From the NCBI GenBank assembly GCA_025996865.1, contig BNTV01000108.1:1-16264 (forward strand): a DNA stretch of 16,264 nucleotides, given 5' to 3'. The number at the start of each line of letters is the position of its first letter. Positions within the stretch are counted from its first letter, which is position 1. The notes under the pieces were generated by a model that made no database searches, was not told the DNA's origin, and saw only the letters and a program-made list of their open reading frames with translations. Positions 1-9,200 of the stretch are shown here, piece after piece. The stretch is from Bacteroidia bacterium. GTDB lineage: Bacteria; Bacteroidota; Bacteroidia; Bacteroidales; Azobacteroidaceae. The translations under genes were made by a program, and so were the position numbers.

Positions 1-1
1 G

Positions 2-181
2 GACAATAAATTGGTGGAAACCATTGACTTGCCTGTCGATTATGCTAAACGGCGTCACGAATTGTTCTGGAAGTACCAGCTGCCCGCAGGACAGCACAAT
101 GTCAGTTTCAAATGGCTGAATCCTCGTACCGATGCAAGAATAAGGATGAACGAAGCGATTATATATTCGGAACTCCTATAA
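2..181 (+). CDS. 3' end of a gene (partial): possible secreted glycan-active enzyme with C-terminal beta-sandwich
   Basis: Only the last 59 codons are present. The frame is open from base 2 to the TAA at 179-181 and the start lies outside the window. The tail carries a pattern like D-x-LVETIDLP, RRHELFWKY, LPAGQHNV and NPRTDARI. This is the alternating-strand style of a C-terminal beta-sandwich domain found on Bacteroidetes enzymes of polysaccharide loci; I associate it loosely with ADP-ribosylglycohydrolase-type or glycoside-hydrolase proteins, but cannot prove this from 59 residues. It is convergent with the Sus-like operon at 1035-9372 and separated from it by the toxin-antitoxin pair, so it need not belong to that locus. 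That it is a coding end is fairly sure; the enzyme assignment is weak. Confidence 0.6.
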   Translation, partial: DNKLVETIDLPVDYAKRRHELFWKYQLPAGQHNVSFKWLNPRTDARIRMNEAIIYSELL

Positions 182-194
182 ACAATTTCTTTAA

Positions 195-219
195 GGATTA
201 TAAAAAATCCCCATTTTTT
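195..219 (+). terminator. Weak hairpin plus T-run, probable terminator of the partial upstream gene
   Basis: GGATT at 195-199 can pair with AATCC at 206-210 around a 6-base A/T loop, and a run of six T follows at 214-219. The stem is only 5 bp, so this is a modest intrinsic terminator. It sits 14 bases after the stop codon of the partial gene, the right place for one. The T-run also overlaps the possible -33 element of the next gene. Confidence 0.4.
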
Positions 220-251
220 GCGGATAATGTAAAAATATATTAGTACCTTTG
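217..251 (+). promoter_or_regulatory. Possible Bacteroidetes-type promoter for the toxin-antitoxin pair
   Basis: TACCTTTG at 244-251 fits the Bacteroidetes -7 consensus TAnnTTTG, and TTTG at 217-220 could be the -33 element. The gap between them is 23 bases, longer than the usual 19-21, so the -7 element is the better supported half. The site lies 20 bases before the toxin ATG, which would give a very short leader. No clear operator palindrome for HigA autoregulation was seen. Confidence 0.4.
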
Positions 252-271
252 TAGCGAGAAAATAAGATGGC

Positions 272-589
272 ATGAAAATTAGTTTTGAAAAGGATTATTT
301 GAGAGAACTATACGAAACGGGAAAGACAACGGACAAAAGACATCGTTTCCAACCACAAATCGTAAAGCGATTTCAATTGCGCATTCAGACACTTGAAAAA
401 ACGGTACATGTTGATGACTTGTTTGTGCTCAATTCTTTGCATTACGAAGTTTTGCATGGTGATAAAGAGGGTATAGAATCAATTCGGGTCAATGACCAAT
501 ACAGGATTGAGTTTACCACAAGTCAGGTTGTTACAGAAACAGTTGTAACAATATGCAATATAATAGAACTTTCAAATCATTACAAATAA
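272..589 (+). CDS. higB: HigB-like toxin (RelE/ParE superfamily mRNA interferase)
   Basis: A 105-residue protein with the length and layout of HigB toxins. It begins MKISFEKDYL, has basic helices in the first half, and ends in beta-strands with the segment ESIRVNDQYRIEF (about residues 70-82), the RelE-fold strand where the family places its basic active-site residues. HigB toxins cleave mRNA at the ribosome and are neutralised by the HigA antitoxin. The gene directly downstream encodes an XRE-type helix-turn-helix protein only 7 bases away, in the toxin-first order typical of higBA. No good Shine-Dalgarno sequence is present. A nearby ATG at 267 runs into a stop at once, so 272 is the start. 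The superfamily is fairly sure; toxic activity is inferred from family and context. Confidence 0.8.
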   Translation: MKISFEKDYLRELYETGKTTDKRHRFQPQIVKRFQLRIQTLEKTVHVDDLFVLNSLHYEVLHGDKEGIESIRVNDQYRIEFTTSQVVTETVVTICNIIELSNHYK

Positions 590-596
590 AATAGTT

Positions 597-911
597 ATGG
601 AAAATTATGTATGTGCTCGCCCTATTCATCCGGGCGAATTACTGAAAGAAGAAGTGGAATATAGAGGCATTTCACAAAGCAAACTGGCTGCGCAAATGGG
701 AATGTCTTACAAAGCGTTAAATGATATTCTTAACGAACGTCGTCCGCTTACACCAACTTCAGCTATGCTTTTTAACGCAGCATTAGGAGTAGAACCGGGC
801 ATGCTAATGCGAATGCAATTAGATTACAATATGCGACTGCTATACAGTGACAAAACTTTTGCCAAACGACTTGCAGAAGTCCGAAAGATAGTTGCTACAG
901 TGACACTTTAA
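597..911 (+). CDS. higA: HigA-like antitoxin, XRE-family helix-turn-helix protein
   Basis: A 104-residue protein opening with RPIHPGELLKEE (about residues 8-19), the hallmark N-terminus of HigA antitoxins, followed by a Cro/C1-type helix-turn-helix (about residues 24-60) containing SQSKLAAQMGMS and the recognition helix KALNDILNERR. HigA binds and blocks HigB and represses their shared promoter through the helix-turn-helix. The ATG is 7 bases after the higB stop, so the two are surely co-transcribed. The C-terminal helix (residues 75-104) is of ordinary length and nothing looks truncated. The pair sits in a short island between two convergent transcription units. Confidence 0.88.
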   Translation: MENYVCARPIHPGELLKEEVEYRGISQSKLAAQMGMSYKALNDILNERRPLTPTSAMLFNAALGVEPGMLMRMQLDYNMRLLYSDKTFAKRLAEVRKIVATVTL

Positions 912-970
912 TCCCTATATCCGGCTTCCCATCTCGCATAATTGCATGGTAACGGTATTGATATAAAACA

Positions 971-1007
971 ATAAAGGCTGTCTCCAAATAAATGAGACAG
1001 CCTTTAT
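971..1007. terminator. Strong bidirectional intrinsic terminator
   Basis: Bases 971-984 and 994-1007 form a perfect 14-bp stem whose core is AAAGGCTGTCTC / GAGACAGCCTTT, closing a 9-base loop (985-993). A T-rich stretch (TCTTTT) follows on the + strand, and on the minus strand the hairpin is followed by TGTTTTAT. It lies between convergent higA (stop 911) and the Sus-like operon (stop 1035), so it can end both transcripts. Confidence 0.85.
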
Positions 1008-1034
1008 CTTTTATTGCGCTTTGTTATGCGATAA

Positions 1035-2834
1035 TCACTCTTTTGTCAACCTTATATCGGCGACATACAGGACAACTTCTTTATCCTTGTCATAACTGAA
1101 TGCTTCGCCCGGTTCGTGTCCTATATTGAATACGATGACACGGTTGCGGCGATTGGATGTGGGACCTCCGTCATTTGCCGTCATGTCAACCGTATATTCT
1201 TTCCAGTTGGTGCGAATATCCGAAATTGTCATCCTGTCGAAAGACACATCCCAGTTCTGTTGACCGTAAATACTGTTGTTTCCGAAGTTCCACATATAGT
1301 TCATGGGACGAATCCACGGTGCAAGGAAATTTCCATTGTAGCCCGACATGTCGGCGCTTGCAGTTCCGCAGAACATCTTGAATTTCAATTTCTTGTACCT
1401 TTGATTGTCATAACGGTATTCTTTCGGCAAGTTCATGGCAAACGAGGCGCTTCTCATTTTTATCACGCACTTGTAAACATTATTTCCGTCGCTCTGTATC
1501 AACTGGTTCAACTGCAGGTTCACCGGATCGCCGTTGACGACTTCGTTTTGTGCATCGAACTTTCCGCAATCGGTCAGTCCCGCACGGGGATGGAAACCAC
1601 CGGAATAGAAACACGACATCTCCCAGTTGTTATCCACCGGTTGCCCTTTTACATGAAACTGCGGCTCAATAAATACCTGATCGGGGAAAATCGGATCATC
1701 GGGTCCTACCGGTTCAATGACGCCGCTTTCAAGGTATGGCAACAAATCCGCGTTGTCATCCAAAGCCAAAGAATTGGGTATGTAGCGAATCTTCTTTATT
1801 TGTCCCGACTGTATGAGGCTAAGCAACAATGGAATACCGGCGATTTTTATATCGGCGGGTTTATCCACTCTTGCCATGAAAGGTTGCCATGCTCCGCCGC
1901 CGCACTGGGTTTTGACGCTGTTGCGTTCGTAGGTCAAAACCGGTAACACATTTTGCAGACCGGCGCCTGTCAGGTCCAGTTCCTGAAGGTTCGGGAAATA
2001 CAACAAATCGGCAAACGAAGCTACATGCAGCGGATAAACCAGTTTTGTTACCGACTGGCATGCTGTCGAAGTAAACGTCCTGATGCCGTTAGCCTGCAGG
2101 ATAATGGACTCCGAAGGAGTGAACGGAGTGTTCGCATTCGGGGTAGTAATAGATAACGGTTTGCTTACTTCGACGGTATCAATTATTTTAGCTCCATCGC
2201 TTAATATTGGAACAATACGGTAAGTAATATTCACGGTAACGTCTTTGCTTGCAGCCAAATTATTGCAGATAAAAAACGTACCGGAAACACTTCCGGACTT
2301 GTCGGCTCCGTCACTATCTTTGTATGAATACGTCAAACTCTGATATTCCATGATGGGAGAATTAAGTCCGTTCGGCCAGTCCACAACCAAGGCTGTGGGC
2401 GTAATCGTCAGTTTGGGCGACGAAACATCCAGCAAATCACGGTCGAACGAGGTAAACGGGATCACGGCTATTTCCTGCGGTATGGAATGATTTCCAAATT
2501 CATCTTCGGTATAGCACTTGATTCTGTACAATTTGGATTCCGTCAATCCGGTAACATTTACCCACGAGCAAACGGAATCAATATAGTGCTTTGCACCATC
2601 GTATTCAACGACCGTTTTAGAGGCTTTACCCATTTTCAGTTCGCTCGACGGGATTCGTCCCGCCTTCAGCAGGTCTATTTCAATCCGCTCAAATCCTACA
2701 TGTCCTACAATAGTGTCGAATGTAGCCGGATAAACTACTTCCCCCGCATATTTCTTAACATTGTCAAACTCTCCGGTACATGAAGACAGGATCAGGACAA
2801 CGCTTGCTATTATTGAAAAAACTATATATTTCAT
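1035..2834 (-). CDS. DUF4998-type surface lipoprotein, probable glycan-binding protein of the Sus-like operon
   Basis: A 599-residue lipoprotein and last gene of the operon. Its signal peptide ends in LSSC, so Cys19 would be the lipidated residue. The N-terminal half (about 20-230) resembles the DUF4998 family, including the segments VNVTGLTESKLYRIKCYTED and FTSFDRDLLDVSSPKL, where beta-strand repeats precede a fibronectin-like region. A short leucine-rich-like stretch (about 270-300, FPNLQELDLTGAGLQ) follows. The C-terminal 210 residues (from about 388) look like a galactose-binding-like beta-sandwich rich in aromatic residues and asparagine. Such proteins occupy the SusE/SusF position in polysaccharide-utilisation loci and are thought to hold glycan at the surface for SusC/SusD. 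The ligand is unknown. The stop lies just beyond the terminator at 971-1007. Confidence 0.75.
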   Translation of the reverse strand: MKYIVFSIIASVVLILSSCTGEFDNVKKYAGEVVYPATFDTIVGHVGFERIEIDLLKAGRIPSSELKMGKASKTVVEYDGAKHYIDSVCSWVNVTGLTESKLYRIKCYTEDEFGNHSIPQEIAVIPFTSFDRDLLDVSSPKLTITPTALVVDWPNGLNSPIMEYQSLTYSYKDSDGADKSGSVSGTFFICNNLAASKDVTVNITYRIVPILSDGAKIIDTVEVSKPLSITTPNANTPFTPSESIILQANGIRTFTSTACQSVTKLVYPLHVASFADLLYFPNLQELDLTGAGLQNVLPVLTYERNSVKTQCGGGAWQPFMARVDKPADIKIAGIPLLLSLIQSGQIKKIRYIPNSLALDDNADLLPYLESGVIEPVGPDDPIFPDQVFIEPQFHVKGQPVDNNWEMSCFYSGGFHPRAGLTDCGKFDAQNEVVNGDPVNLQLNQLIQSDGNNVYKCVIKMRSASFAMNLPKEYRYDNQRYKKLKFKMFCGTASADMSGYNGNFLAPWIRPMNYMWNFGNNSIYGQQNWDVSFDRMTISDIRTNWKEYTVDMTANDGGPTSNRRNRVIVFNIGHEPGEAFSYDKDKEVVLYVADIRLTKE

Positions 2835-2859
2835 AAATTGTTAATTATTAATTATTATA

Positions 2860-4161
2860 TCATTCAACCTTAATTCCGTATAGAGTCAATTCGGACATGC
2901 AGTTGGCGCCGGTAGATGAATAATTGTCGTCAAAGCAATGCAGTCCTTCATAGCGAAACCATCTGGTGGGTTGCGTATAATCAGGTTCGTCGGGATAGAA
3001 ATACGTCATGTCGCCGGCTTCGCCTGCTTTCACGAATTGCAGTTCATTGATAAAATTCGGAATGGCAGTGCGCTGGGTAGAAATCGAATCCCACTGAAGG
3101 GTTGATTCGTTATAAACCCATAAACGAAATTCTCCGCAGTTTTCAGACCTGTAATACTGTCCGCGTGAAATATTGTCCAGTCCGCCGGAATGCCTCTGCA
3201 CCGTACTTATACGGCTCAGGCGGTAATAGCCGCCAAGGTCGATGATTATGTTCCAGGGCATGTTACCGTCTTTAGAGAAACCGGTACGTCCGCGTCCGGC
3301 TGTGTGGAAAAAGTTCAGGTTGTCTCCCCTGTCTATAATCCCGTCTATCAGTTTGCTCATACGTCCTTCCAAATTGTTCCCGAACATGGCGGGAACGCCC
3401 GCATTGACCCTTGTTCCGTTGCGCAGGACCACAGTCGAGTCATTAGCTTCCGGAATGTGAAATAGCGTTTTATCCAGTTCGAAGTCTTCACGCAGGTTAA
3501 TGCTGCCATACGATTTTTCTTCCGTAACATTGCCGTAAATGTCTTCCACTTTAATACTTATTTCGATAGGATCCTGCGGACTAAGTTTGAGATCGTTGAT
3601 AAACCGCCGTTCCTTTTCCATGTTTGAGGAAAAAACGGAAATCAGATCGCGAGCCGTGCCGCTGTCGGTAAATTTGAAATGGATATATACGTTGATCACC
3701 TGCTTCAACTCGTTTTCCCAGTCAACAAAAAACGAACTGAAGCCCGGTTTTACGACTACGGATCTCAATACGCGGGTAATCGCCGATTCTTTGGGTGTTA
3801 TTTCCACGACTACAGGTTCGGAACGGTTGCCGGTGCGGTCAACGCCGTAAAGACTGACTTTATGCGGATTCATATCGCCGAAACCGAGAACGTCCAGAGA
3901 GTCCAGATAGAACGACGACGTAAAATGGAACGTCTTGCCGTTTTCCGCCACATATTCGGCGTCCACGCTCAACAAATCTTCATCAGGAGGCAGTTTATAG
4001 AAAAAACGCGCTCCGCCGTACAGGGGTTCCCACCTTATAATTTCCGGTTTTCCGGGAGGCGTTTTATCATTCGAAGCGGATTCGAAGCGCATACTTTCCG
4101 TGCACGCTCCCAAGCCCAGTACAAATATCAATAACAGGAATAAATTCTTTCTTGTTTTCAT
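2860..4161 (-). CDS. DUF4959/DUF5126/DUF5000-type surface lipoprotein
   Basis: A 433-residue lipoprotein whose signal peptide ends LGLGAC, giving lipidated Cys20. The order fits the three-part family seen in Bacteroidetes Sus-like loci: a DUF4959-like strand domain (about 22-120, with PPGKPEIIRWEPLYGGARF), a DUF5126-like domain (about 121-230), and a discoidin (F5/8 type C)-like DUF5000 domain (about 240-433) containing MPWNIIIDLGGYYRLSRIS and ending SELTLYGIKVE. The last domain is the probable carbohydrate-binding part. The gene is 50 bases downstream of susD and 25 bases upstream of the DUF4998-type gene, all in one operon. AAGGAT lies just upstream of its ATG as a reasonable ribosome binding site. 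The role as a surface glycan-binding accessory of SusC/SusD is inferred from family and position. Confidence 0.8.
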   Translation of the reverse strand: MKTRKNLFLLLIFVLGLGACTESMRFESASNDKTPPGKPEIIRWEPLYGGARFFYKLPPDEDLLSVDAEYVAENGKTFHFTSSFYLDSLDVLGFGDMNPHKVSLYGVDRTGNRSEPVVVEITPKESAITRVLRSVVVKPGFSSFFVDWENELKQVINVYIHFKFTDSGTARDLISVFSSNMEKERRFINDLKLSPQDPIEISIKVEDIYGNVTEEKSYGSINLREDFELDKTLFHIPEANDSTVVLRNGTRVNAGVPAMFGNNLEGRMSKLIDGIIDRGDNLNFFHTAGRGRTGFSKDGNMPWNIIIDLGGYYRLSRISTVQRHSGGLDNISRGQYYRSENCGEFRLWVYNESTLQWDSISTQRTAIPNFINELQFVKAGEAGDMTYFYPDEPDYTQPTRWFRYEGLHCFDDNYSSTGANCMSELTLYGIKVE

Positions 4162-4211
4162 ATCCTTATAATTTTATTCTTTAATTCTTAACTCTTAGTT
4201 CTTAACTCAAT

Positions 4212-6191
4212 TTACCACCCCGGATTTTGTATGAGTTTTCCGTTGGTATTCAATTCATTTAAGCTAATAGGCCACAAGTAATCGCGAACGGTAAACCTGC
4301 GGCTTTGTACTACGCCCAGCACGAAGAAAGCGGAAGTATTTGTTCCCTTGTAATTCCAGCCCTGAACAGGGGAAGAAAATTCTATATGAGCGCGTTTGTG
4401 CCGCAGCATGTCCCAATAGCGGCTTCCTTCAAAGGCAAATTCTATGCCTCTTTCCTGAAGGATAATATCCCTCATTCCCGCTTTGGTAGTGTGCTTGTTG
4501 GCTGTTCTCGCATTTGCCCACGATGCCTGTACGGTCGGGATGCCTGCACGGGCGCGCACCCTGTTAATTTCGTTCCATACTTCGGCGTCGGGCGTTTCCT
4601 TGATTTCGTTCAGAATTTCCGCCTTCATCAAATACAGGTCAGCCATGCGGATAATCGGGAACGGGAAACGGATAACGCGCTGCCAGTTCGACGAACGCGA
4701 TTCCGGATGGACTAATTTTTGGATACCTATGCCGGTACAAAAGAAGTCGGTGCCGTTGATACTCGGATTGTACCCGCCGCTTGTTCCCTGCATCATGTAT
4801 GTGGGAATAATTTCAAAATGCGAGCGGAAATATCCTCCGGTTATGCCGAGGTTGGCATAAAAGCGCATTTCACGATTCAGGTACAGGTTGACTATCGGCT
4901 GATTGGGCTGTACAAGTCCTGCTATTGCAGGATAATCGGGATCTTCCGCTCCGGGAGTTGTAACGATGTCATGACGCGAATTGTAGTTGAACAGGGGATC
5001 TTCTGTAATCGGAAGGCCGTTTTCCGTGTAATACCGTTCCGCTGTACGGTATGGAGTGCCCAACCATTGCCAGGAAAAAGGTGCAGCATTGAAATCGCCT
5101 TCGGAAATACCCACGTCCGCCGGAAGGCGGATATTGGTTGCGCTTGACAAATCGCCCTGGTCATAGACGTTTACATTGGAATTACCCCAAATCAACTCCT
5201 TGTTCCACGGATCAACAACTACCATGCGTACATCGTAATAGGTTTTCAATTTTTCGGGATTAAGGCTGTAATATTTTTCATCCTTTATGTAAATTGGCTT
5301 TTCGTAGGTATATAACGTTTTTCCGTAACTTTCCGCCATTTGGATAGCCGTGTTTACCGCTGTCAGCGCTTCGTTCCATTTTTCTTTGGTGCGTTCGGGA
5401 GTGTCAAAAACCGGAAAATAAGGTTTACCGTCTTCGGGGTCAAGAAAATCCTCGAAAAAATCCCTGTTGCCGCTATAAAAAGGACTTGCCCTGAACAGCA
5501 TGATGCGGGCTTTGATCGCTGTGGCTATACCCCGGTCAATCATTCCCATATCAATGGATGACGTTTGCTCTTTCAGTTTCGGAATCGCCTCGTCTATCAG
5601 GTTGATGATATAGTCGAAACAGTCTTCCACTTTTGAACGCGCAAGGAATAAATCATCAGAAACGGCATCCGGCGTTATTGCCTTGTCCGAAATGATGATT
5701 GGACCGTATTTCTGCAGAAGCAGGAAATGATAGTAGGCTTTCAGGAATTTTGCCTGCGCCATCCAGTCTTCACGCTCCACATCCGTCAGGTTCCTTGTAT
5801 TGAGAATATATTGCAGGAAAACGTTTGTCGTGCGGATGGCTTGATAGTAATGATATCCGCCGTTTGATCCCGACCAGTTTCCCAAGATGGGATCGCCGGT
5901 AACCTGCAAGCCGCGCATGATTCGTTCCGCACGCAGTTGGTTTACATCGTTCTGCACCGAGGCGTCGATACGCCCTATAAAATCGTCTCCCATCTCCCAC
6001 ATTGTTGTATGCGTCATGTCATCCTTCGGGAGGAAATGGTATATCCTTGCCAGGGCATTCCATGCGTCGTCCTTGGTGGCAAATACATTTTCAAGTTTCA
6101 TCGTGTTGTCGGGTACGACCTGAAGGTATTCGGAACATGCGCCGGTCAGCAACACGAGTACAAGCGATATTATATAATTATATTTTTTCAT
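4212..6191 (-). CDS. SusD/RagB-family nutrient-uptake outer-membrane lipoprotein
   Basis: A 659-residue SusD-family lipoprotein. The signal peptide ends LLTGAC, with Cys19 as lipid anchor. The N-terminal part carries the family's helical, TPR-like scaffold: YLQVVPDNTMKLENVFATKDDAWNALARIYHFL (described here by its ends, about residues 22-54), then HYYQAIRTTNVFLQYI and the EREDWMAQAKFLKAYYHFLLLQKYG signature (about 140-163). The C-terminal part shows NEINRVRARAGIP, ILQERGIEFAFEGSRYWDMLRHKRA and a final LWPISLNELNTNGKLIQNPGW, the ending typical of the family. It is somewhat longer than a usual SusD (around 500-600). SusD forms the lid of SusC and binds oligosaccharide at the surface. The gene starts 19 bases after the susC stop. 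Confidence 0.95.
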   Translation of the reverse strand: MKKYNYIISLVLVLLTGACSEYLQVVPDNTMKLENVFATKDDAWNALARIYHFLPKDDMTHTTMWEMGDDFIGRIDASVQNDVNQLRAERIMRGLQVTGDPILGNWSGSNGGYHYYQAIRTTNVFLQYILNTRNLTDVEREDWMAQAKFLKAYYHFLLLQKYGPIIISDKAITPDAVSDDLFLARSKVEDCFDYIINLIDEAIPKLKEQTSSIDMGMIDRGIATAIKARIMLFRASPFYSGNRDFFEDFLDPEDGKPYFPVFDTPERTKEKWNEALTAVNTAIQMAESYGKTLYTYEKPIYIKDEKYYSLNPEKLKTYYDVRMVVVDPWNKELIWGNSNVNVYDQGDLSSATNIRLPADVGISEGDFNAAPFSWQWLGTPYRTAERYYTENGLPITEDPLFNYNSRHDIVTTPGAEDPDYPAIAGLVQPNQPIVNLYLNREMRFYANLGITGGYFRSHFEIIPTYMMQGTSGGYNPSINGTDFFCTGIGIQKLVHPESRSSNWQRVIRFPFPIIRMADLYLMKAEILNEIKETPDAEVWNEINRVRARAGIPTVQASWANARTANKHTTKAGMRDIILQERGIEFAFEGSRYWDMLRHKRAHIEFSSPVQGWNYKGTNTSAFFVLGVVQSRRFTVRDYLWPISLNELNTNGKLIQNPGW

Positions 6192-6210
6192 TTTAATATC
6201 CGTTTAATAA

Positions 6211-9200
6211 TTAATTGAAATCAAATTTCAGGCCTACGCTGAATCGCCTGTTGGGCGGGTATTTCAAGCCGTCTCCTCCCATTTCGGGATCCCACAGATT
6301 GAAACCGGTGATGGCAAATACATTTTCGGCTGTCACATAAAATCTCAGGTTGCTCAACTTGAACTGTTTCAAATTCCTGATGTTATATCCCAGCTCTACC
6401 GTTTTCAAACGCATGAACGAAGCGTCCCGCATCCACCATGAAGATCTCTGGGTATTGTTTGCAACGACATTCGTCGAGAGGCGCGGCCAAAAAGCGTGGG
6501 GATCGGGATTCGTTTCGCTCCAGTAGTCATCGGCGATAAGCGGCAGGGCGTTGCGGTAAGCTATGAACGGAGCTATGCCTTCAGGCGAATCGCTCGGATT
6601 GATAAACAGGGATACCCGCGCATTTCCCTGAAAGAAAAACGACAGGTCCCAGTTTTTCCATCCTCCGGACAAACCATAGCCGTACTGTATTTCCGGTTTT
6701 GTGGGATATCCCATGGGGACCTGGTCATTCTCATTGATAACACCGTCTCCGTTTACGTCCTTGTACTTGATATCTCCCGCCATGTACGGTCCGAAGTCCT
6801 GGTGCGGGGAATTGGCTATTTCCGCTTCGTCAACGAAAAGGCGTTCGGCTATAAGTCCCCACTGTTGATCCCAGTTGTGTCCCTTGCGTTTCCTGTATTC
6901 GTCGGGATAGTTCTTTTCGTCAAGTTCTACTAATTTGTTGGTAGCATAAGTATAATTGGCGCGTCCCTGAATCCATGTGTCCCTGTTGAAAATCCACTGA
7001 CCGTCCAGGGAAAGATCCACTCCGTTGGCTTCCATCTTTCCCACGTTACCGCTGATAGCGGCTTCCAATCCTGCCGAACTCGGAAAGTTCTGGCGCTCCA
7101 TATAAATATTGTCGGTATAATTTTTGAAAACGTCCGCCTGAAATTTGATGGCCTCGTCCTTCAAAAAACTGAGTTCCATTCCTGCATTGTATTTGGTGGA
7201 GGTTTCCCATGTGATAGCGGGATTTGCGTAGCGACTGACTACATAACCGGGATAGCTGTTCATAAATGTTTCGCCCCAGCGATATCCGTCAACAGCATTG
7301 TTACCGCCCAGCCTTATGTCCGACAGGAAGAAGAACCGTCCGCTACGACCGGCAATGGCGTCGTTACCGCCTTTACCCCAGCTTGCTTTCAATTTCAGCA
7401 GTGTGATTTTATCTTTCAGCGATTCGAAAAACTTTTCGTTGGAAACTAACCAGGCTCCTGCAAGAGCGGGGAAGAATCCGTATTGCTTTGAGCCTGTAAA
7501 CTTTTCGGAACCGTTGTATCCCCATGAAAAGTCAGCAAAATAGCGGCTGTCGAAATCATAAGTAAAACGTCCCGAAACACCAAGGTTCTTTTCCGGCAGG
7601 GTTTCATAGATACTTGTGCTACTTCCACCGGTCAGCAGGTTTTCCTGCGCAAGACCTACTACGGTTAATCCCAGATGGTGAAGATCTTTGAGATCTTTAT
7701 TCCATGTCAAAACGCCTTCATAATAATATCGTCCGTTGGCGTCGCGTCCGGGGTACACATCACCGAGATAGGGCCTGCCGTAGGTGGGATTCAACGGGAA
7801 AAGCGTAAATTCCTCCGTAACCTGGTTATAACTTTCCAAAGCATAAAAGTACGGCATAAGATAGCGTCTACTTGTATATTCACTCCAGCTGTCGGCGGCA
7901 ATTTTCAGGCTCAGTTTCAGGTTTTCGGTAATGAAACCCAAATCCTGCAGCAAGGTAGCCTGAACGTTCAGGCGTGTCTCGTTCCTGTCTTCATAGCCCT
8001 GCACCATACGTGCATACGGGTTTACCTTGAACATAGCATCACCCTCATTTCCCACCAGCATGCTTCCGAATAACTGGTGTTCCGCGTATTTTCTTTCCTC
8101 GTCCGGTTCATAAAGGGCAGGAAAATCAACCGGATTCGACCACATTATGCTCTGAAACAGGTCGGTGGCGTTAACATACGGGCCATTGTAACGTTCAAAC
8201 CGTCCCGTAACACGGGTATCCAGCGTTGTAGTGCTTGAGAGTTTGAAAATTACGTTGCTGCGAATCTGTGTGCGCATGATGTCAATGTTGTTGTTAAAGT
8301 TGTTTCTTTTATCAACTTTCATCAAACCTGTTTCGTGGTCAAGGGCGCCTGCGATGTAATAGGTCGCAACTTTCCCGCCGCCCGAAATGTTAATGTTCGC
8401 CTTTTCGTTATACGTTTGCTTGTTGAACAGTTCGTCATACCACTGCACGTTCGGATAAATCATCGGGTTTTCGCCCCTGATGGTGGACTGGATTTTCTGT
8501 TCGTCGTAGTAGGCTCCCAGCAACGGATTTCGCGTAATCTGCGCTTCATTGTACAGGCGCATGTACCTTACGCCGTCAAGAAAATCAATACTGCGTGTCG
8601 GCGTAGCCATGTTCACGTCTGCACGAACGCTGATGCGCACATCGCCCTCAACGCCCGATTTTGTAGTGACGGAAATGATACCGTTTGCGCTTCGTGCACC
8701 GTACATGACGGTTGCCGAGGCGTCTTTCATCACCGAGAACGATTCGATATCGTCGGGGTGAAGTCTCGCCAAGTCGTCTCTTGTTGATTCGAAACCGTCG
8801 ATAAGGATAAGCGGATCCGCCTTGTATCCGAATGTCCCTACGCCTCGAATGAAGAAGTCGGCGTTGTCGGCTCCCGGCTCGCCGGTAGTCTGGTAGGAAA
8901 TAAGTCCCGGAATACGTCCTGCCAAAGCCGAAGTAAGGTTCGAGCCGGGTACCCGCAAATCGGAGGCTTTAACTGTCGAAATAGACGATACGACGCTTTG
9001 CTTCTTTTGCCGTCCGAAAGCTACGACCGTTACTTCTCCAAGCAAAGCGGCGTTGTCTTCAAGAACGATCTCAAGTTCCTTGCCTTCAAACGTAACGTTT
9101 TTGTCTATCATACCGAGATAAGTGATTTTAAACTTTGTCCCGACCGAAACATTCGTCAGTTCAAATCTTCCGTTTTCATCGGATGTAACACCCCTTGTAC

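Noticed and set aside
1116..1946. A 276-codon open frame on the + strand, antisense to the DUF4998-type gene
   Set aside because: It is a shadow of the real gene: composition-driven, no recognisable domain, no promoter or ribosome binding site, and its protein has no signal peptide or family pattern. The same applies to the other antisense frames across 3190-9231.
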